NCBI RefSeq assembly: GCF_001954195.1 | Contig: NZ_MBES01000068.1 | Coordinates: forward strand, 92,950-156,949 | DNA length: 64,000 nucleotides | From: Mycobacterium sp. IS-1264 | GTDB taxonomy: Bacteria > Actinomycetota > Actinomycetes > Mycobacteriales > Mycobacteriaceae | Direction: 5' to 3' | Part shown: positions 20,419 through 31,623 of the stretch, in pieces | Layout: every line of letters starts with the position of its first letter | How positions within the stretch are numbered: position 1 is the stretch's first letter | Translations under genes and position numbers: made by a program | The notes under the pieces: model-generated | The model's input: only the letters and a program-made list of their open reading frames with translations | The model's database searches: none | Told to the model about the DNA's origin: nothing

Positions 20419-21650
20419 GAGGCTCCTCCACTTGGCTGCGGCCGGCCCAGTACCTCGATGCCGGGCAGCGTCTTGCCCTCCAGGTATTCCAGCGATGCGC
20501 CACCGCCGGTGGATATGTGCGAGAACTCACCCTCGTGGATGCCGAGCGCGCGCACGGCGGCCGCGGAGTCGCCGCCGCCGACCACGCTGAACGCACCCTT
20601 GCCCGTCGCGGCGACGATCGCCTCGGCCACGCCCTTGGTGCCCGCCGCGAACGCGGGGAACTCGAACACGCCCATCGGGCCGTTCCAGAAGACGGTCTCG
20701 GCGTTGGACAGCAGCGCCGCGAACCGCCGCACCGACTCGGGTCCGACGTCCAGGCCCATCTTGTCGTCCGGAATCCGGTCCGCGGCCACGGTCTCCGGCG
20801 ACGAGTCGGCGGCGAAGCGCTCCGCCACCACGATGTCCACCGGAAGGCGCAGCACGTCGGCGTAGGTCTCACTTAGCCTGCGGCACGTGTCGACCATGTC
20901 GGTCTCGAGCAGGGATGTGCCAACCGAAAGGCCCTGCGCGGCAAGGAAAGTGAAGCACATGCCGCCGCCGATCACGATGCTGTCGGCCTTGGTCGCCAGC
21001 GACTCGATGACGCCGAGCTTGTCGGACACCTTCGACCCGCCGAGCACCACCGCGTACGGGCGCTTGGTCGAGGCCGTCAGCTGCTCGAGCACCCGGATTT
21101 CCTCGGCGACCAGCGTGCCGGCGTAGTGCGGCAGCAGGGTGGCGACGTCGTACACGGAGGCTTGCTTGCGGTGCACCACCCCGAAGCCGTCGGAGACGAA
21201 AGCGCCCCCCGGCGAGACCAGTTCGGCCAGCAGCTTGGCCAGGGCGAGTCGCTCGCCGTCGTCCTTGCTGGTCTCCCGCGGGTCGAACCGGACGTTCTCC
21301 AGCAACAGGACGTCGCCGTCGGTCAACCCCTCGGCGCGGGCCAGCGCGTCGCCGCCCACCACGTCGCCGGCCAATTGCACGTGCCGGCCCAGCTGTTCGC
21401 CGAGCGCGGCGGCCACCGGCGCCAGCGACAGCGCGGGGTCGGGTCCGCCCTTGGGGCGGCCCAGGTGCGCGGCGATCACCACCTTGGCGCCGGCCTCGGC
21501 CAGCGCCCGCAACGTCGGGACGGACGCGGTGATGCGGCCCGGGTCGGTGATGGCCCCCGCGTCGAGCGGCACGTTCAGGTCGGAGCGCACCAGCACGGCG
21601 CGACCTGAAACACCTTCCGCCAGAAGGTCTTCGAGGCTGGGAACGGACAC
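20415..21650 (-). CDS. pgk: Phosphoglycerate kinase
   Basis: This kinase transfers the acyl phosphate of 1,3-bisphosphoglycerate to ADP. The 411-residue monomer has the substrate-binding start [20 protein letters not shown], the hinge and nucleotide-site sequences [14 protein letters not shown] and NGPMGVFE, and the C-terminal [10 protein letters not shown]. The GTG start ([10 protein letters not shown]) is three bases after the gap stop codon. It is the middle gene of gap-pgk-tpiA-secG. Confidence 0.98.
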   Translation of the reverse strand: MSVPSLEDLLAEGVSGRAVLVRSDLNVPLDAGAITDPGRITASVPTLRALAEAGAKVVIAAHLGRPKGGPDPALSLAPVAAALGEQLGRHVQLAGDVVGGDALARAEGLTDGDVLLLENVRFDPRETSKDDGERLALAKLLAELVSPGGAFVSDGFGVVHRKQASVYDVATLLPHYAGTLVAEEIRVLEQLTASTKRPYAVVLGGSKVSDKLGVIESLATKADSIVIGGGMCFTFLAAQGLSVGTSLLETDMVDTCRRLSETYADVLRLPVDIVVAERFAADSSPETVAADRIPDDKMGLDVGPESVRRFAALLSNAETVFWNGPMGVFEFPAFAAGTKGVAEAIVAATGKGAFSVVGGGDSAAAVRALGIHEGEFSHISTGGGASLEYLEGKTLPGIEVLGRPQPSGGAS

Positions 21651-21653
21651 GGT

Positions 21654-22718
<1,065 letters not shown>

Positions 22719-22771
22719 CTAGATCAGTAGCGACGACGGTTGCTGGGCGTCCCCCTCGGAGGTGACCTGCG

Positions 22772-24187
22772 TTACCCGCGCAGCCGCCGCAGCGCGGCGG
22801 TGGCGGCGTGATAGCCGCACAGTCCGTGGATGCCGGCGCCCGGCGGCGCGGACTGCGAGCACAGGTAGACGCCGGGAACGCCGGTCGCGTATGGGTTGAC
22901 GGCGATGCGCGGGCGCAGGACCACCTGCAGGCCGTCGTTGGCGCCGCCGATGATGTCGCCGCCGATGAAGTTCGGGTTGTAGGCCTGCAGGTCGGCGGCG
23001 CTCTTGCTGACGGACGCCAGGATGCGGTCGCGGAATCCCGGGGCGAACCGCTCGATCTGGTCGACGACCGCGGCGGTGGCGTCGCCGGTGTAGCCGAACG
23101 GCACGTGCGCGTAGGCCCAGATCGGGTTGACGTTGCCGGCCGACCGGGACGGGTCGGCCAGGTACTGCTGCCCGACGAGCACGAACGGCCGCCGCACCAT
23201 CTTGCCTTGCGCGCGTTGACGTTCGGTGTCCGCGATCTCGGCGAAGGTGCCGCCGAGGTGAACGGTGCCGGCGCGGCCGCAGTCGGGATTCGTCCACGGG
23301 ATGTCGCCCTCGATCGCGAAGTCGACCTTGAACGCCGAGGACCCCTGGCGGTAGCGCCGGTAGGACCGCCTGATCCGGCCCGGCATCACGTCGCCGTATA
23401 TCGACAGCACCGCGGCGGGACTGAGATCCAGCATGACGATGTCGGCGCCGGGGATGTCCCTGCGGCTCGACACGGTCACCCCCGTCGTCACGCCGCCGCC
23501 GTGCGCGGCCAAAGCCGCGGCCAGCGCCCGGATGATCGAACCGGATCCGCCCTCGGCGACGGGCCAGCCGTAGCGGTGCGCGGTGGCCAGAAACATCAAC
23601 CCGAGCGCGGAGGTGAGCGGCCGGTCCAGCCGGGTGAACATGTGCGCGGCGGCGCCGCCGAACAACGCGCGCGCCGGCTCGGTGCGAAACCAGCGCGCCA
23701 GCACGGTTGCCGGCAGCACCGCGCGCGGACCGAACGCCGCGAGGCGGATCGGGTGACGCGGGATGTTGAGCACCGGGCGGAGCAAGTCCTGGGCCAGCTG
23801 GTCGAACCCGGCCGCGAGATCGCCGACGGCGCGGCGCCACCGGGTGCCGTCGGGTCCCATGCCGGCGACGGTCTGATCGATCGACTGGTACAGCACACCC
23901 GCGCTGCCGTCATCGAGCGGGTGCGCGCAGTCGATTTCCGGCCACTTCAAGGTCAGTCCATGGCTTTGGAGGTCGATCTCCTGCCAGAACGGTGAGCCGA
24001 CTGCCCACGGGTGAGACGCCGAGCAGTGGTCGTGAATCACCCCGGGCAGCGTCAGCTCGCTGGAGCGCGCTCCCCCGCCGATGGTGTCGCGGGCCTCCAG
24101 CACCTGGACGTCGACACCGTGGCGGGCGAGTTGGATCGCGGCGGCCAGGCCGTTAGGACCGGCGCCGACGACCACCGCCTTTGTCAT
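22772..24187 (-). CDS. FAD-dependent oxidoreductase, phytoene-desaturase-like (Rv1432-like)
   Basis: The 471-residue flavoprotein opens with the ADP-binding fold VVVGAGPNGLAAAIQLARHG, ending the second strand with VLEARDTIGGGARS, and closes with the C-terminal FAD motif CSQSAPPGAGIHGLCGYHAA. This pattern is that of the carotenoid/phytoene dehydrogenase and retinol saturase-like group. The substrate is not known; no carotenoid genes are nearby. I start it at ATG 24187, which overlaps the preceding DUF3556 stop by four bases; a longer ORF upstream is the DUF3556 gene read in another frame. Confidence 0.87.
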   Translation of the reverse strand: MTKAVVVGAGPNGLAAAIQLARHGVDVQVLEARDTIGGGARSSELTLPGVIHDHCSASHPWAVGSPFWQEIDLQSHGLTLKWPEIDCAHPLDDGSAGVLYQSIDQTVAGMGPDGTRWRRAVGDLAAGFDQLAQDLLRPVLNIPRHPIRLAAFGPRAVLPATVLARWFRTEPARALFGGAAAHMFTRLDRPLTSALGLMFLATAHRYGWPVAEGGSGSIIRALAAALAAHGGGVTTGVTVSSRRDIPGADIVMLDLSPAAVLSIYGDVMPGRIRRSYRRYRQGSSAFKVDFAIEGDIPWTNPDCGRAGTVHLGGTFAEIADTERQRAQGKMVRRPFVLVGQQYLADPSRSAGNVNPIWAYAHVPFGYTGDATAAVVDQIERFAPGFRDRILASVSKSAADLQAYNPNFIGGDIIGGANDGLQVVLRPRIAVNPYATGVPGVYLCSQSAPPGAGIHGLCGYHAATAALRRLRG

Positions 24188-25941
24188 GACTCCGGATGAA
24201 GCACGTTTTGCGTGGTGACGTGGACCGGGAACTCGTCGCCCGGCTCGGCCCACGGCTGACGCGACAGCATGTCCTCGATGGTGACGTAGCCCGCCTCGAT
24301 CAGTCCGGTCTTGGCGTCGAGGATGCGGTACCACTGTTTCTGGATGTGGATCGGTTGGCCCTCCAGGACGATCACGCGAAGGTCGCCGTCCTCGAGGTGG
24401 CAGCGCCGCTGTACGGCTTCCAGCAACTGCTCGTTATGCAGATGACCCTCACCGAAGTTCCACCCGACCAACGGCCCGGCGACCACCTCGCCCTCACGAA
24501 TCTTGTAGTCGGCTTCGTTGTCGATCGCGCGGGGTAACAACGCGTTGAGCACCCGGCCGTGGAGGTGCATCGCCCGGAACGCCGCGACCTTGTCGGCCAT
24601 GATTTCGGCGGTCGCCGGGCCGTAGAGCTTGGCCAGCTGGTTGACGACGAGCGCAGAGCTCTTGACGACTTCGGCGTCGACCTTCTCCTCGATGCCCGCG
24701 CGGAAGCACCACACGCTGCAGGCCCAGTTGCCGGCGTAGTAGCGCATCGCGGGGAGGAACGAAACCTTCTCGGGGAACATGTTTCCCACGATCACGATGG
24801 CTACCACGACGACCATGAGCGCGAGCAGCAGCGGCGAGGAAAGGTCGGTGGCGTGGATCGCGGCGTAGTGCCCGAACAGGTAGAACAGCGAGAAGATGAA
24901 GAACACGTTCCACTCCAACGGGACTCCCATCGGGAGGTTGGAAATGATGTTGAGGTGGAAGATCACCATGAACCCGATGAGAAACCACCGCCACGGCTGA
25001 TCGCCGGCGACGAACACCAGGACCGTCGGGACGATGAACTCCGCCGTGGTGCCGCCGACGTGGGCCATGAGTTTCGGAAGCAAGCTGGGCCGTAGGTCGT
25101 TGACGTGGTCGCGGTAGAGCAGGTGCTTGATCGGCAGGAACAGCTTGGGCCGCAGCAGCGCGTTGTTGCTCGTCATCACCGACACGACGTAGGGGAAGTG
25201 GTGGTTGAGCTTGGAGGTCGCCGCCCCCCACCAGAGCAGCAGCATGATGATCTTGAACGCCGCGATTTGATCCGTGAACGGGAAAAAGAACACGAACAGT
25301 TTCAGCCAGTAGTGTTCCCCGCGCGCGGCCAGGAAGATGGTCTTGTCGCGCAGGCCCAGCAGCGCCAGCGCGACGATCGTGGGGATCACCACGACGGGGT
25401 TGATCAGGCCGACATCGCCGGCGCCCGTGACCGGCCCCCCGTGCCCGGGTGACAGCAGCGCCCACACCGCGCCGATCAACACGATGGCATAGAGGGCGAC
25501 GTCGACGAGAGTGCGGGAATCGCCGCGGGTGAGCGGAACCTTATCCGGCCAGGCCGGCAGTCGAATCGTGTTGGGCCGCAACCAATACAGAACTCCACCG
25601 ATGGGAGGCATGAACCGTCCGGTCAGCGGGCCGGATCCGCAGCCCAGGCCCAGGACCTCGAACAGCAGCGTGAAGACGATCACCTTCTGATACACGATCG
25701 GTTGGGTCCACCAATCGCCGATGCGGCCCAGGCCGCCCAGGCCCGGGGTCAGCGAGATGATCGCGGCCGGGGCGGCGACATACACCGCGATCTTGAGCAG
25801 GTAGAGCAGATACACCGCATACGGTGTTCCGAAGCCGTGTTCCGCCCAATGCCGGGTGACGACCTGCAGCCGCGTTGCCCGTGGCAGGGTCGGCCACGTG
25901 TCGTGATCGACGTCCGGAAGCTCCGGTGACATGAATCCCAT
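24184..25941 (-). CDS. DUF3556 multi-spanning membrane protein (Rv1431-like)
   Basis: The product of 585 residues is a polytopic membrane protein. The N-terminal half has helices such as LKIAVYVAAPAAIISL, VIVFTLLFEVLGLGCG and YAIVLIGAVWALL; the C-terminal 180 or so residues are soluble. The pattern is that of DUF3556, which is restricted largely to mycobacteria and relatives, and its function is unknown. I choose ATG 25941 (MGFMSPELPDVDHDTW), preceded by AGAGAGG; the ORF could extend 12 residues further. The four-base overlap with the FAD oxidoreductase points to a functional pair. Confidence 0.85.
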   Translation of the reverse strand: MGFMSPELPDVDHDTWPTLPRATRLQVVTRHWAEHGFGTPYAVYLLYLLKIAVYVAAPAAIISLTPGLGGLGRIGDWWTQPIVYQKVIVFTLLFEVLGLGCGSGPLTGRFMPPIGGVLYWLRPNTIRLPAWPDKVPLTRGDSRTLVDVALYAIVLIGAVWALLSPGHGGPVTGAGDVGLINPVVVIPTIVALALLGLRDKTIFLAARGEHYWLKLFVFFFPFTDQIAAFKIIMLLLWWGAATSKLNHHFPYVVSVMTSNNALLRPKLFLPIKHLLYRDHVNDLRPSLLPKLMAHVGGTTAEFIVPTVLVFVAGDQPWRWFLIGFMVIFHLNIISNLPMGVPLEWNVFFIFSLFYLFGHYAAIHATDLSSPLLLALMVVVVAIVIVGNMFPEKVSFLPAMRYYAGNWACSVWCFRAGIEEKVDAEVVKSSALVVNQLAKLYGPATAEIMADKVAAFRAMHLHGRVLNALLPRAIDNEADYKIREGEVVAGPLVGWNFGEGHLHNEQLLEAVQRRCHLEDGDLRVIVLEGQPIHIQKQWYRILDAKTGLIEAGYVTIEDMLSRQPWAEPGDEFPVHVTTQNVLHPES

Positions 25942-25985
25942 GGCTGGCCTCTCTGTCGCCGAAAACGGCTGCGGCAAGCGCTATT

Positions 25986-26390
25986 TCACCCGAACCGCTG
26001 GCGCAGCCCTTCGATCATCCCATCGAGTGATTGCCGTTCCTGTTCTTCGCCGCGCAGCATGTGCCGGAAGTTGGCGGCGCCTTCGGCGTCGCGGTTGGAC
26101 TCGCAGACGGCGATCGCCTGGTGGTATCGGTCGATGCGATGCTGGCTGAGCCGCCGGCTCTGGGCGAGCAGGCGCAGGAAGTAGTCGGCCTGCCGGCGAT
26201 CGGCCATCGCAGCCGCGGCCGCCGAAAAATCGGCATCGCGACTTCCGCGCCGGGATGGACGTGTCCGCCGGTCCAGCGCGGTGCCCGACCTGTGGGCAGC
26301 GACCGAGCGCGACGCGCGCTCGTCGGGCGAACCGGCGAAGTCCATCTGTTCTCTCAACTGGACGTTGGCGAAGGGACGGGGCGTAACCAT
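25986..26390 (-). CDS. Small hypothetical protein
   Basis: A 134-residue ORF lies 44 bases upstream of the DUF3556 gene on the same strand. The first 60 residues are Arg- and Ser-rich and low in character. The last 73 (MADRRQADYFLRLLAQ, then RLSQHRIDRYHQAIAV, ending DGMIEGLRQRFG) look like a charged helical domain, and could be a shorter protein starting at ATG 26207. No family was recognised. Its place suggests it may lead the DUF3556/oxidoreductase operon. Confidence 0.55.
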   Translation of the reverse strand: MVTPRPFANVQLREQMDFAGSPDERASRSVAAHRSGTALDRRTRPSRRGSRDADFSAAAAAMADRRQADYFLRLLAQSRRLSQHRIDRYHQAIAVCESNRDAEGAANFRHMLRGEEQERQSLDGMIEGLRQRFG

Positions 26391-26494
26391 ACCCTGCCCG
26401 GTGCCGCCCGGTCCACAAGCGGATTCCGGCCGCTCACACCGGGCTCGCTACCATCGAGGAACCTCAGCGCGGCAAGGAAGCCTCAAGGAGAACC

Positions 26495-27295
26495 GTGAGC
26501 GACAACGACAGCGACGACATCGGCAAATTCGACCCTGGCACCACCCGGCGGTTGATGAGCGCGATGCGCCCGTTCTTGAAGACATATTTCCGGTCTGAGG
26601 TGCACGGGCTGGACGCGTTCCCGCCCGGTGGGGCGCTGGTCGTCGCGAATCATTCCGGCGGCATGTTCCCGATGGACGTCCCGATCTTCAGCGTCGACTT
26701 CTACGAGAAGTTCGGCTACGACCGGCCGGTCTACACGCTCAGCCACGACATCCTGTTCATGGGCCCGACGGCGCCGCTGTTCCGGCGCGCCGGCTACATC
26801 CGGGCCAACCCCGAGAACGCGGCCAAGGCGCTGCGGGCCGGCGGCGTGGTGGTCGTTTTTCCCGGCGGCGACTACGACGCCTACCGGCCCACGCTGGCGG
26901 AGAACGTCATCGACTTCAACGGCCGCAAGGGCTACGTCCGCACGGCGATCGAGGCCGGCGTGCCCATCGTCCCGGCCGTGTCCATCGGCGGGCAGGAGAC
27001 CCAGCTCTATCTGTCCCGCGGCACCTGGCTGGCCGAACGGCTGGGTATCAAGCGGCTGCTGCGCAGCGCCATCATGCCGGTTTCGTTCGGTTTCCCATTC
27101 GGGTTCAGCGCCGTGATCCCGCCCAACCTGCCGCTGCCCAGCAAGCTCGTGATGCAACTGCTGGAACCGATCGACATCGCCGCGCAATTCGGCGAGGACC
27201 CGGACGTCGACGAGGTCGACGAGCACGTCCGGTCGGTCATGCAGGACGGCCTGACCACGCTCGCGTCCGGCCGCCGCTTCCCGATTCTGGGCTGA
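26495..27295 (+). CDS. Lysophospholipid acyltransferase family protein (Rv1428c-like)
   Basis: The 266-residue protein belongs to the PlsC-like glycerophosphate acyltransferase superfamily. Its motif I is NHSGGMFPMD, a variant of NHxxxxD with Asp in place, and the FPEG-like motif III is FPGGDYDAY. It has no obvious long N-terminal membrane anchor. Start GTG 26495 follows AAGGAG. Four bases downstream begins fadD12, so acyl activation and acyl transfer are probably expressed together with lipO. The acceptor is unknown. Confidence 0.87.
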   Translation: MSDNDSDDIGKFDPGTTRRLMSAMRPFLKTYFRSEVHGLDAFPPGGALVVANHSGGMFPMDVPIFSVDFYEKFGYDRPVYTLSHDILFMGPTAPLFRRAGYIRANPENAAKALRAGGVVVVFPGGDYDAYRPTLAENVIDFNGRKGYVRTAIEAGVPIVPAVSIGGQETQLYLSRGTWLAERLGIKRLLRSAIMPVSFGFPFGFSAVIPPNLPLPSKLVMQLLEPIDIAAQFGEDPDVDEVDEHVRSVMQDGLTTLASGRRFPILG

Positions 27296-27298
27296 GCC

Positions 27299-28921
27299 AT
27301 GGCATCTCGTCTCAACCAGGCCCTCGGCATCATCACCACACTGAGGCGCGCCGGAATGATCGCGCCGATGCGGCCCGACCGCTACCTGAAGATCGCCGCC
27401 GCGATGCGTCGCGAGGGCCTGGGCATCACCGTGGGTTTCGCCAGCGCCGCGCAGCGCTGCCCGGACCGTCCCGGGCTGGTCGACGAGCTGGGCACGCTGA
27501 CGTGGCGCGAGCTCGACGAAAACATCGACGCGCTGGCCGCGGCGCTGCAGAAGCTGCCCGGCGGCAGGGTCATCGGGATCATGTGCCGCAATCACCGGGG
27601 CTTCGTGGAATCGCTGGTGGCCGGCAATCGGATCGGCTCCGACATCCTGCTACTCAACACGTCGTTCGCCGGGCCGGCGCTGGCCGACGTCGTCAACCGC
27701 GAAGGGGTCGACACCGTCATCTACGACGAGGAGTTCACCGAGACGGTGGACCGCGCGCTGGCCGACAAGCCGGACGCCACCCGGATCCTGGCCTGGACCG
27801 ACGGCCAGCACGAGTCGGCCTTGATAAAACTAGGGAAGCTCGTCGCCGATCACGCCGGGCAGCGGCCCGAGCGCACCGGCCGCAAGGGCAGGATGATCTT
27901 GCTCACCTCCGGAACCACCGGAACACCCAAGGGCGCCAACCAGACTGGCGGCAACGCCGGGATCGGCACGCTCAAGGCGATCCTGGACCGCACGCCGTGG
28001 CGGGCCGAGGAGCCGATCGTGATCGTCGCGCCGATGTTTCACGCGTGGGGTTTTTCCCAGCTGGTGTTCGCCGCATCGATGGCCTGCACCGTGATCACCC
28101 GGCGCAAATTCGACCCGGAGGCCACGCTGGATCTCATCGACCGGCACCGGGCGACCGGCCTCGCGGTGGTCCCGGTGATGTTCGACCGCATCATGGACCT
28201 GCCCGACGAGGTACGAAACCGGTACAGCTGCAAGTCATTACGGTTCGCGGCGGCATCCGGTTCGCGGATGCGCCCGGATGTGGTGATCGCGTTCATGGAC
28301 CAGTTCGGCGACGTGATTTACAACAACTACAACGCCACCGAGGCCGGCATGATCGCCACCGCCACGCCGGAAGACCTGCGCGCCGCGCCGGACACCGCGG
28401 GCCGGCCCGCGGGCGGGACCGAAATCCGGATCCTGGACCCGGATTTCAACGAGGTGCCCACCGGCGAGGTGGGCAGCATCTACGTCCGCAACGACACCCA
28501 GTTCGAGGGGTACACCTCGGGCACCACCAAGGATTTCCACGCCGGGTTCATGTCGTCGGGAGACGTCGGCTACCTCGACGAGGCCGGACGGCTGTTCGTC
28601 GTCGGCCGCGACGACGAGATGATCGTCTCCGGCGGCGAGAACGTCTACCCGATCGAGGTGGAGAAGACGCTGGCGGCGCACCCCGACGTGGCGGAGGCCG
28701 CGGTGATCGGCGTCGACGACGAGCAGTACGGCCAGCGGCTGGCGGCGTTCGTGGTGCTGAGCCCGGGCGCGCAGGCCACCGCGGACACGCTCAAGCAACA
28801 CGTGCGGGAGAACCTGGCCAACTACAAGGTGCCCCGCGAAATATCGGTCCTCGACGAGCTCCCCCGCGGCAGCACGGGCAAGATCCTGCGGGCCGAATTG
28901 CAATCGCGGGTCAGCGGCTGA
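27299..28921 (+). CDS. fadD12: Fatty-acyl-CoA/AMP ligase FadD12
   Basis: This ANL-superfamily enzyme activates a carboxylic acid as acyl-adenylate, most likely a fatty acid to acyl-CoA. The 540-residue protein contains the P-loop [12 protein letters not shown], the A5-like NNYNATEAGMIA, and the C-terminal FVVGRDDEMIVSGGENVYP together with the catalytic lysine motif PRGSTGKILR. Gene context (PlsC-like acyltransferase before, esterase after) matches Rv1428c-Rv1427c-Rv1426c. Its TGA shares one base with the lipO ATG. Confidence 0.93.
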   Translation: MASRLNQALGIITTLRRAGMIAPMRPDRYLKIAAAMRREGLGITVGFASAAQRCPDRPGLVDELGTLTWRELDENIDALAAALQKLPGGRVIGIMCRNHRGFVESLVAGNRIGSDILLLNTSFAGPALADVVNREGVDTVIYDEEFTETVDRALADKPDATRILAWTDGQHESALIKLGKLVADHAGQRPERTGRKGRMILLTSGTTGTPKGANQTGGNAGIGTLKAILDRTPWRAEEPIVIVAPMFHAWGFSQLVFAASMACTVITRRKFDPEATLDLIDRHRATGLAVVPVMFDRIMDLPDEVRNRYSCKSLRFAAASGSRMRPDVVIAFMDQFGDVIYNNYNATEAGMIATATPEDLRAAPDTAGRPAGGTEIRILDPDFNEVPTGEVGSIYVRNDTQFEGYTSGTTKDFHAGFMSSGDVGYLDEAGRLFVVGRDDEMIVSGGENVYPIEVEKTLAAHPDVAEAAVIGVDDEQYGQRLAAFVVLSPGAQATADTLKQHVRENLANYKVPREISVLDELPRGSTGKILRAELQSRVSG

Positions 28922-30186
28922 TGCGGTCGATGCTGAAGAAGCCGCGGCCACTGGCCCGCGCCGCCATCGAATTCATCAACGCCGCCAACGGATTACGCCC
29001 GCTCGCCCGCAAGGGCTACCCCACCGTCGCGGTGTTCTGGTTCGGCTGGCCCACGTCGGAGGTGCCGGGCGTGTACTTCACCGCGTCGCTACTCGACGCG
29101 CTGCGCCGCGGCCGCCGCGGCGACTTCGCCGGGCGGCGGGGGAAGGCGGCGCTGGCCCTGACCGCCGCGTCCTGGGCGATCCTGGGGGTGATCCGCTGGC
29201 GCGGCGTCACCACCCCGGGCCCGGTGCTGGAGGCCGGGCTGCGCGAGCAACTGGGAGCCGACTACGCCGAGGCGCTGGCCGAACTCCCGCAGACCGAGCC
29301 CAAGCGCCGCGGACGGCGCAACCTGCCGCTGGGCAACACCGTGGCCCGGCGGCGCTACGTCGAGAAGACGAACGTCGTGTCCTATGGGCCGCACGGCCGG
29401 GCGAACCTCGCCGACATCTGGCGCCGTCGCGACCTGCCCCGCGACGGCAAGGCGCCGGTGCTGGTGCAGGTGCCCGGCGGCGCCTGGGTGATCGGAATGC
29501 GCCGTCCCCAGGCCTATCCCCTGATGAGCCACCTGGCGGCCCGCGGCTGGGTGTGCGTGTCGGTCGGCTACCGGGTTTCCCCGATGCACACCTGGCCCGA
29601 CCACATCGTCGACGTCAAGCGGGCGCTGGCCTGGGTCAAGGAGAACATCGCGCGATACGGCGGTGATCCCGACTTCGTCGCCATCACCGGCGGCTCCGCC
29701 GGCGGTCACCTGGCCGCGCTCGCGGCGCTGACGCCCAATGACCCCAAATTCCAGCCGGGCTTCGAAGACGCCGACACGTCGGTGGTTGCCGCGGTCCCGG
29801 TGTACGGGCGCTACGACTGGTTCTCCACCGAGGGCGAGGGCCGTCCCGAATTCGTCCGATTGCTCGAAAAGTTCGTAGTGAAGCGAAAATTCGCCGACCA
29901 CCGCGATATCTACGTCGACGCGTCGCCGATCCGGCGGCTGCGGGCCGACGCGCCGCCGTTCTTCGTCTTGCACGGCGCCGACGACTCCCTCATTCCGGTC
30001 GGCGAGGCACGCGAATTCGCCGAGGAACTGCGCGGGGTGTCGAAGTCGCCGGTGGCCTACGCCGAATTGCCCGGCGCCCAACACGGTTTCGACATCTTCG
30101 GCTCGCCGCGGGCGCATCAAGCCGCCGAGGCGGTGGCCCGGTTTCTGTCCTGGGTGTACGCGACCGCCTATCCGGGCCGCGACTAA
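28921..30186 (+). CDS. lipO: Alpha/beta-hydrolase esterase LipO
   Basis: The 421-residue protein has an N-terminal extension of about 150 residues with hydrophobic segments ([17 protein letters not shown]) that may associate with membrane. The hydrolase domain has an oxyanion-hole segment VPGGAWVIG (variant of HGGG), the nucleophile elbow [13 protein letters not shown], and the acid and base in [10 protein letters not shown] and GAQHGFDIF, which places it in the hormone-sensitive-lipase-like/carboxylesterase group. ATG 28921 overlaps the fadD12 stop by one base. The substrate is not known; the operon suggests a lipid ester. Confidence 0.88.
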   Translation: MRSMLKKPRPLARAAIEFINAANGLRPLARKGYPTVAVFWFGWPTSEVPGVYFTASLLDALRRGRRGDFAGRRGKAALALTAASWAILGVIRWRGVTTPGPVLEAGLREQLGADYAEALAELPQTEPKRRGRRNLPLGNTVARRRYVEKTNVVSYGPHGRANLADIWRRRDLPRDGKAPVLVQVPGGAWVIGMRRPQAYPLMSHLAARGWVCVSVGYRVSPMHTWPDHIVDVKRALAWVKENIARYGGDPDFVAITGGSAGGHLAALAALTPNDPKFQPGFEDADTSVVAAVPVYGRYDWFSTEGEGRPEFVRLLEKFVVKRKFADHRDIYVDASPIRRLRADAPPFFVLHGADDSLIPVGEAREFAEELRGVSKSPVAYAELPGAQHGFDIFGSPRAHQAAEAVARFLSWVYATAYPGRD

Positions 30187-31571
30187 GCCAGCGCCGCCGC
30201 TTTCTCGAGTTCGGTCAGCGCCGGCTCGATCGCGTCGGCCATATCGTCGATGTCGTTGGCCACCTCGGGCGTGGTCACGAAGCCGAAGTCCAGGTAGTCG
30301 GTGTAGGAGAAGCAGGTGACGTTCAGGGCGATGTCCATGACCGGCGGGCCGAGCGGAACCAGCGAGTCGAGCTTGGCCCCCGCCATGTACAACGGGAACG
30401 GCGGCCCGGGGACATTGGACACAACCAGGTTGAGCGGAGCCAGGTTTCGCGACAGGCCGGTGGCCGTGTAGGCACGCGCGGCCAGGTGCAGCAGCCCCGG
30501 CGGGGTGGTCTCGGTCAGCCCCATGATCTGATGCGCCGACAGCGCCTTGGCCATCCCCTTGGCGCTTTGCGTGCTTTCGTGGATGGCGCGCAGCCGCTCG
30601 CCCGGGTCGTCGATGTCGGTGGCCAGGGATGCGGTCATCGAGCTGATCTTGTTGCCGATCTCGTCCTTGTTCTCGTCGGTTCGAGTCGAGACGGGGATCT
30701 GCGCGATCAGCGGTTTGGTGGGCAGCTCACCACGTTTCTGCAAATATTCGCGTGCGGCGCCGGCGACCATGGCCAGCACGACATCGTTGAGCTTGACGTC
30801 GTACGCGTCCTTGACGGCCTTGGCCCGGGCCAGCTCGACGCGGCAGCCGGTGACCCGCCGGTGCGGCGACACCGGCGCGTTGAACCGGGTCTTGGGCGCC
30901 TCGAAGTAGCGCGGCGGCCGGCTGGCGATACCCAACGCGGCGACCTGCTGGCGCACCGTCTGCTCGACCAGCCGGGCGATGCGGAAGGGCGTCTTGACGC
31001 CGACGTTGATGAGCGCACCCACCGCGCGCCGCTCCAGCCCGGGAAGCTGGAAGCCCACCAGCGATCCGACCGTCTCCTGTTGCGGCGGACGGGGTTCCGG
31101 CGTGACGTCCAGAAGGATTTCACCCAACCCGGCACCCGACACCCCGTCGACGATGGCGTGGTGCATCTTGGTCAGCGTGGCGATCCGGCCGCCTTCGACA
31201 CCCTCGATGACCCACAGTTCCCACAGCGGCCGGGAGCGGTCCAGCTTGTAGGACATCAGCCGGCCCACCAGCTCCTCGAGCTCGCGCCGACTCCCCGGAG
31301 CGGGCACACCGATCCGGCGCACGTGGAAGTCGATGTCGAGTTCGGAATCCTCGACGAACCAGGGCCGGTCCAACCCGAGGGGCGCGCCGGTGACCCGCCA
31401 GCGCAACTGCGGGATCTCGGGCAGCCGCTCGATGAGCAGTTCGCGGAGGCGCTGAAAACTGTAGTCCGGCGCATCGCTGGGATCGCAGATCGCCAGCGCG
31501 CCCACATGCATATGCCAGCCCGACGTTTCGGCCGACCAGAACGCCGCATCAACACTCGATAGCCGCTTCAT
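30183..31571 (-). CDS. Wax ester synthase/diacylglycerol acyltransferase family protein (Rv1425-like)
   Basis: This family makes triacylglycerol or wax esters from acyl-CoA. The 462-residue product starts [15 protein letters not shown] and has the active-site motif HHAIVDG at residues 137-143; the C-terminal domain includes [18 protein letters not shown], which is the conserved NVPGP region. ATG 31571 is chosen because it puts the family motif LSSVDAAFW at the N-terminus; the ORF can extend eight residues more. It converges on lipO with overlapping stop codons. Confidence 0.92.
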   Translation of the reverse strand: MKRLSSVDAAFWSAETSGWHMHVGALAICDPSDAPDYSFQRLRELLIERLPEIPQLRWRVTGAPLGLDRPWFVEDSELDIDFHVRRIGVPAPGSRRELEELVGRLMSYKLDRSRPLWELWVIEGVEGGRIATLTKMHHAIVDGVSGAGLGEILLDVTPEPRPPQQETVGSLVGFQLPGLERRAVGALINVGVKTPFRIARLVEQTVRQQVAALGIASRPPRYFEAPKTRFNAPVSPHRRVTGCRVELARAKAVKDAYDVKLNDVVLAMVAGAAREYLQKRGELPTKPLIAQIPVSTRTDENKDEIGNKISSMTASLATDIDDPGERLRAIHESTQSAKGMAKALSAHQIMGLTETTPPGLLHLAARAYTATGLSRNLAPLNLVVSNVPGPPFPLYMAGAKLDSLVPLGPPVMDIALNVTCFSYTDYLDFGFVTTPEVANDIDDMADAIEPALTELEKAAALA

Positions 31572-31623
31572 GCGATGACCGTAGCCCTCCCCCACCCCTT
31601 GCGCCCAGCAATCCGCTGGTTAG

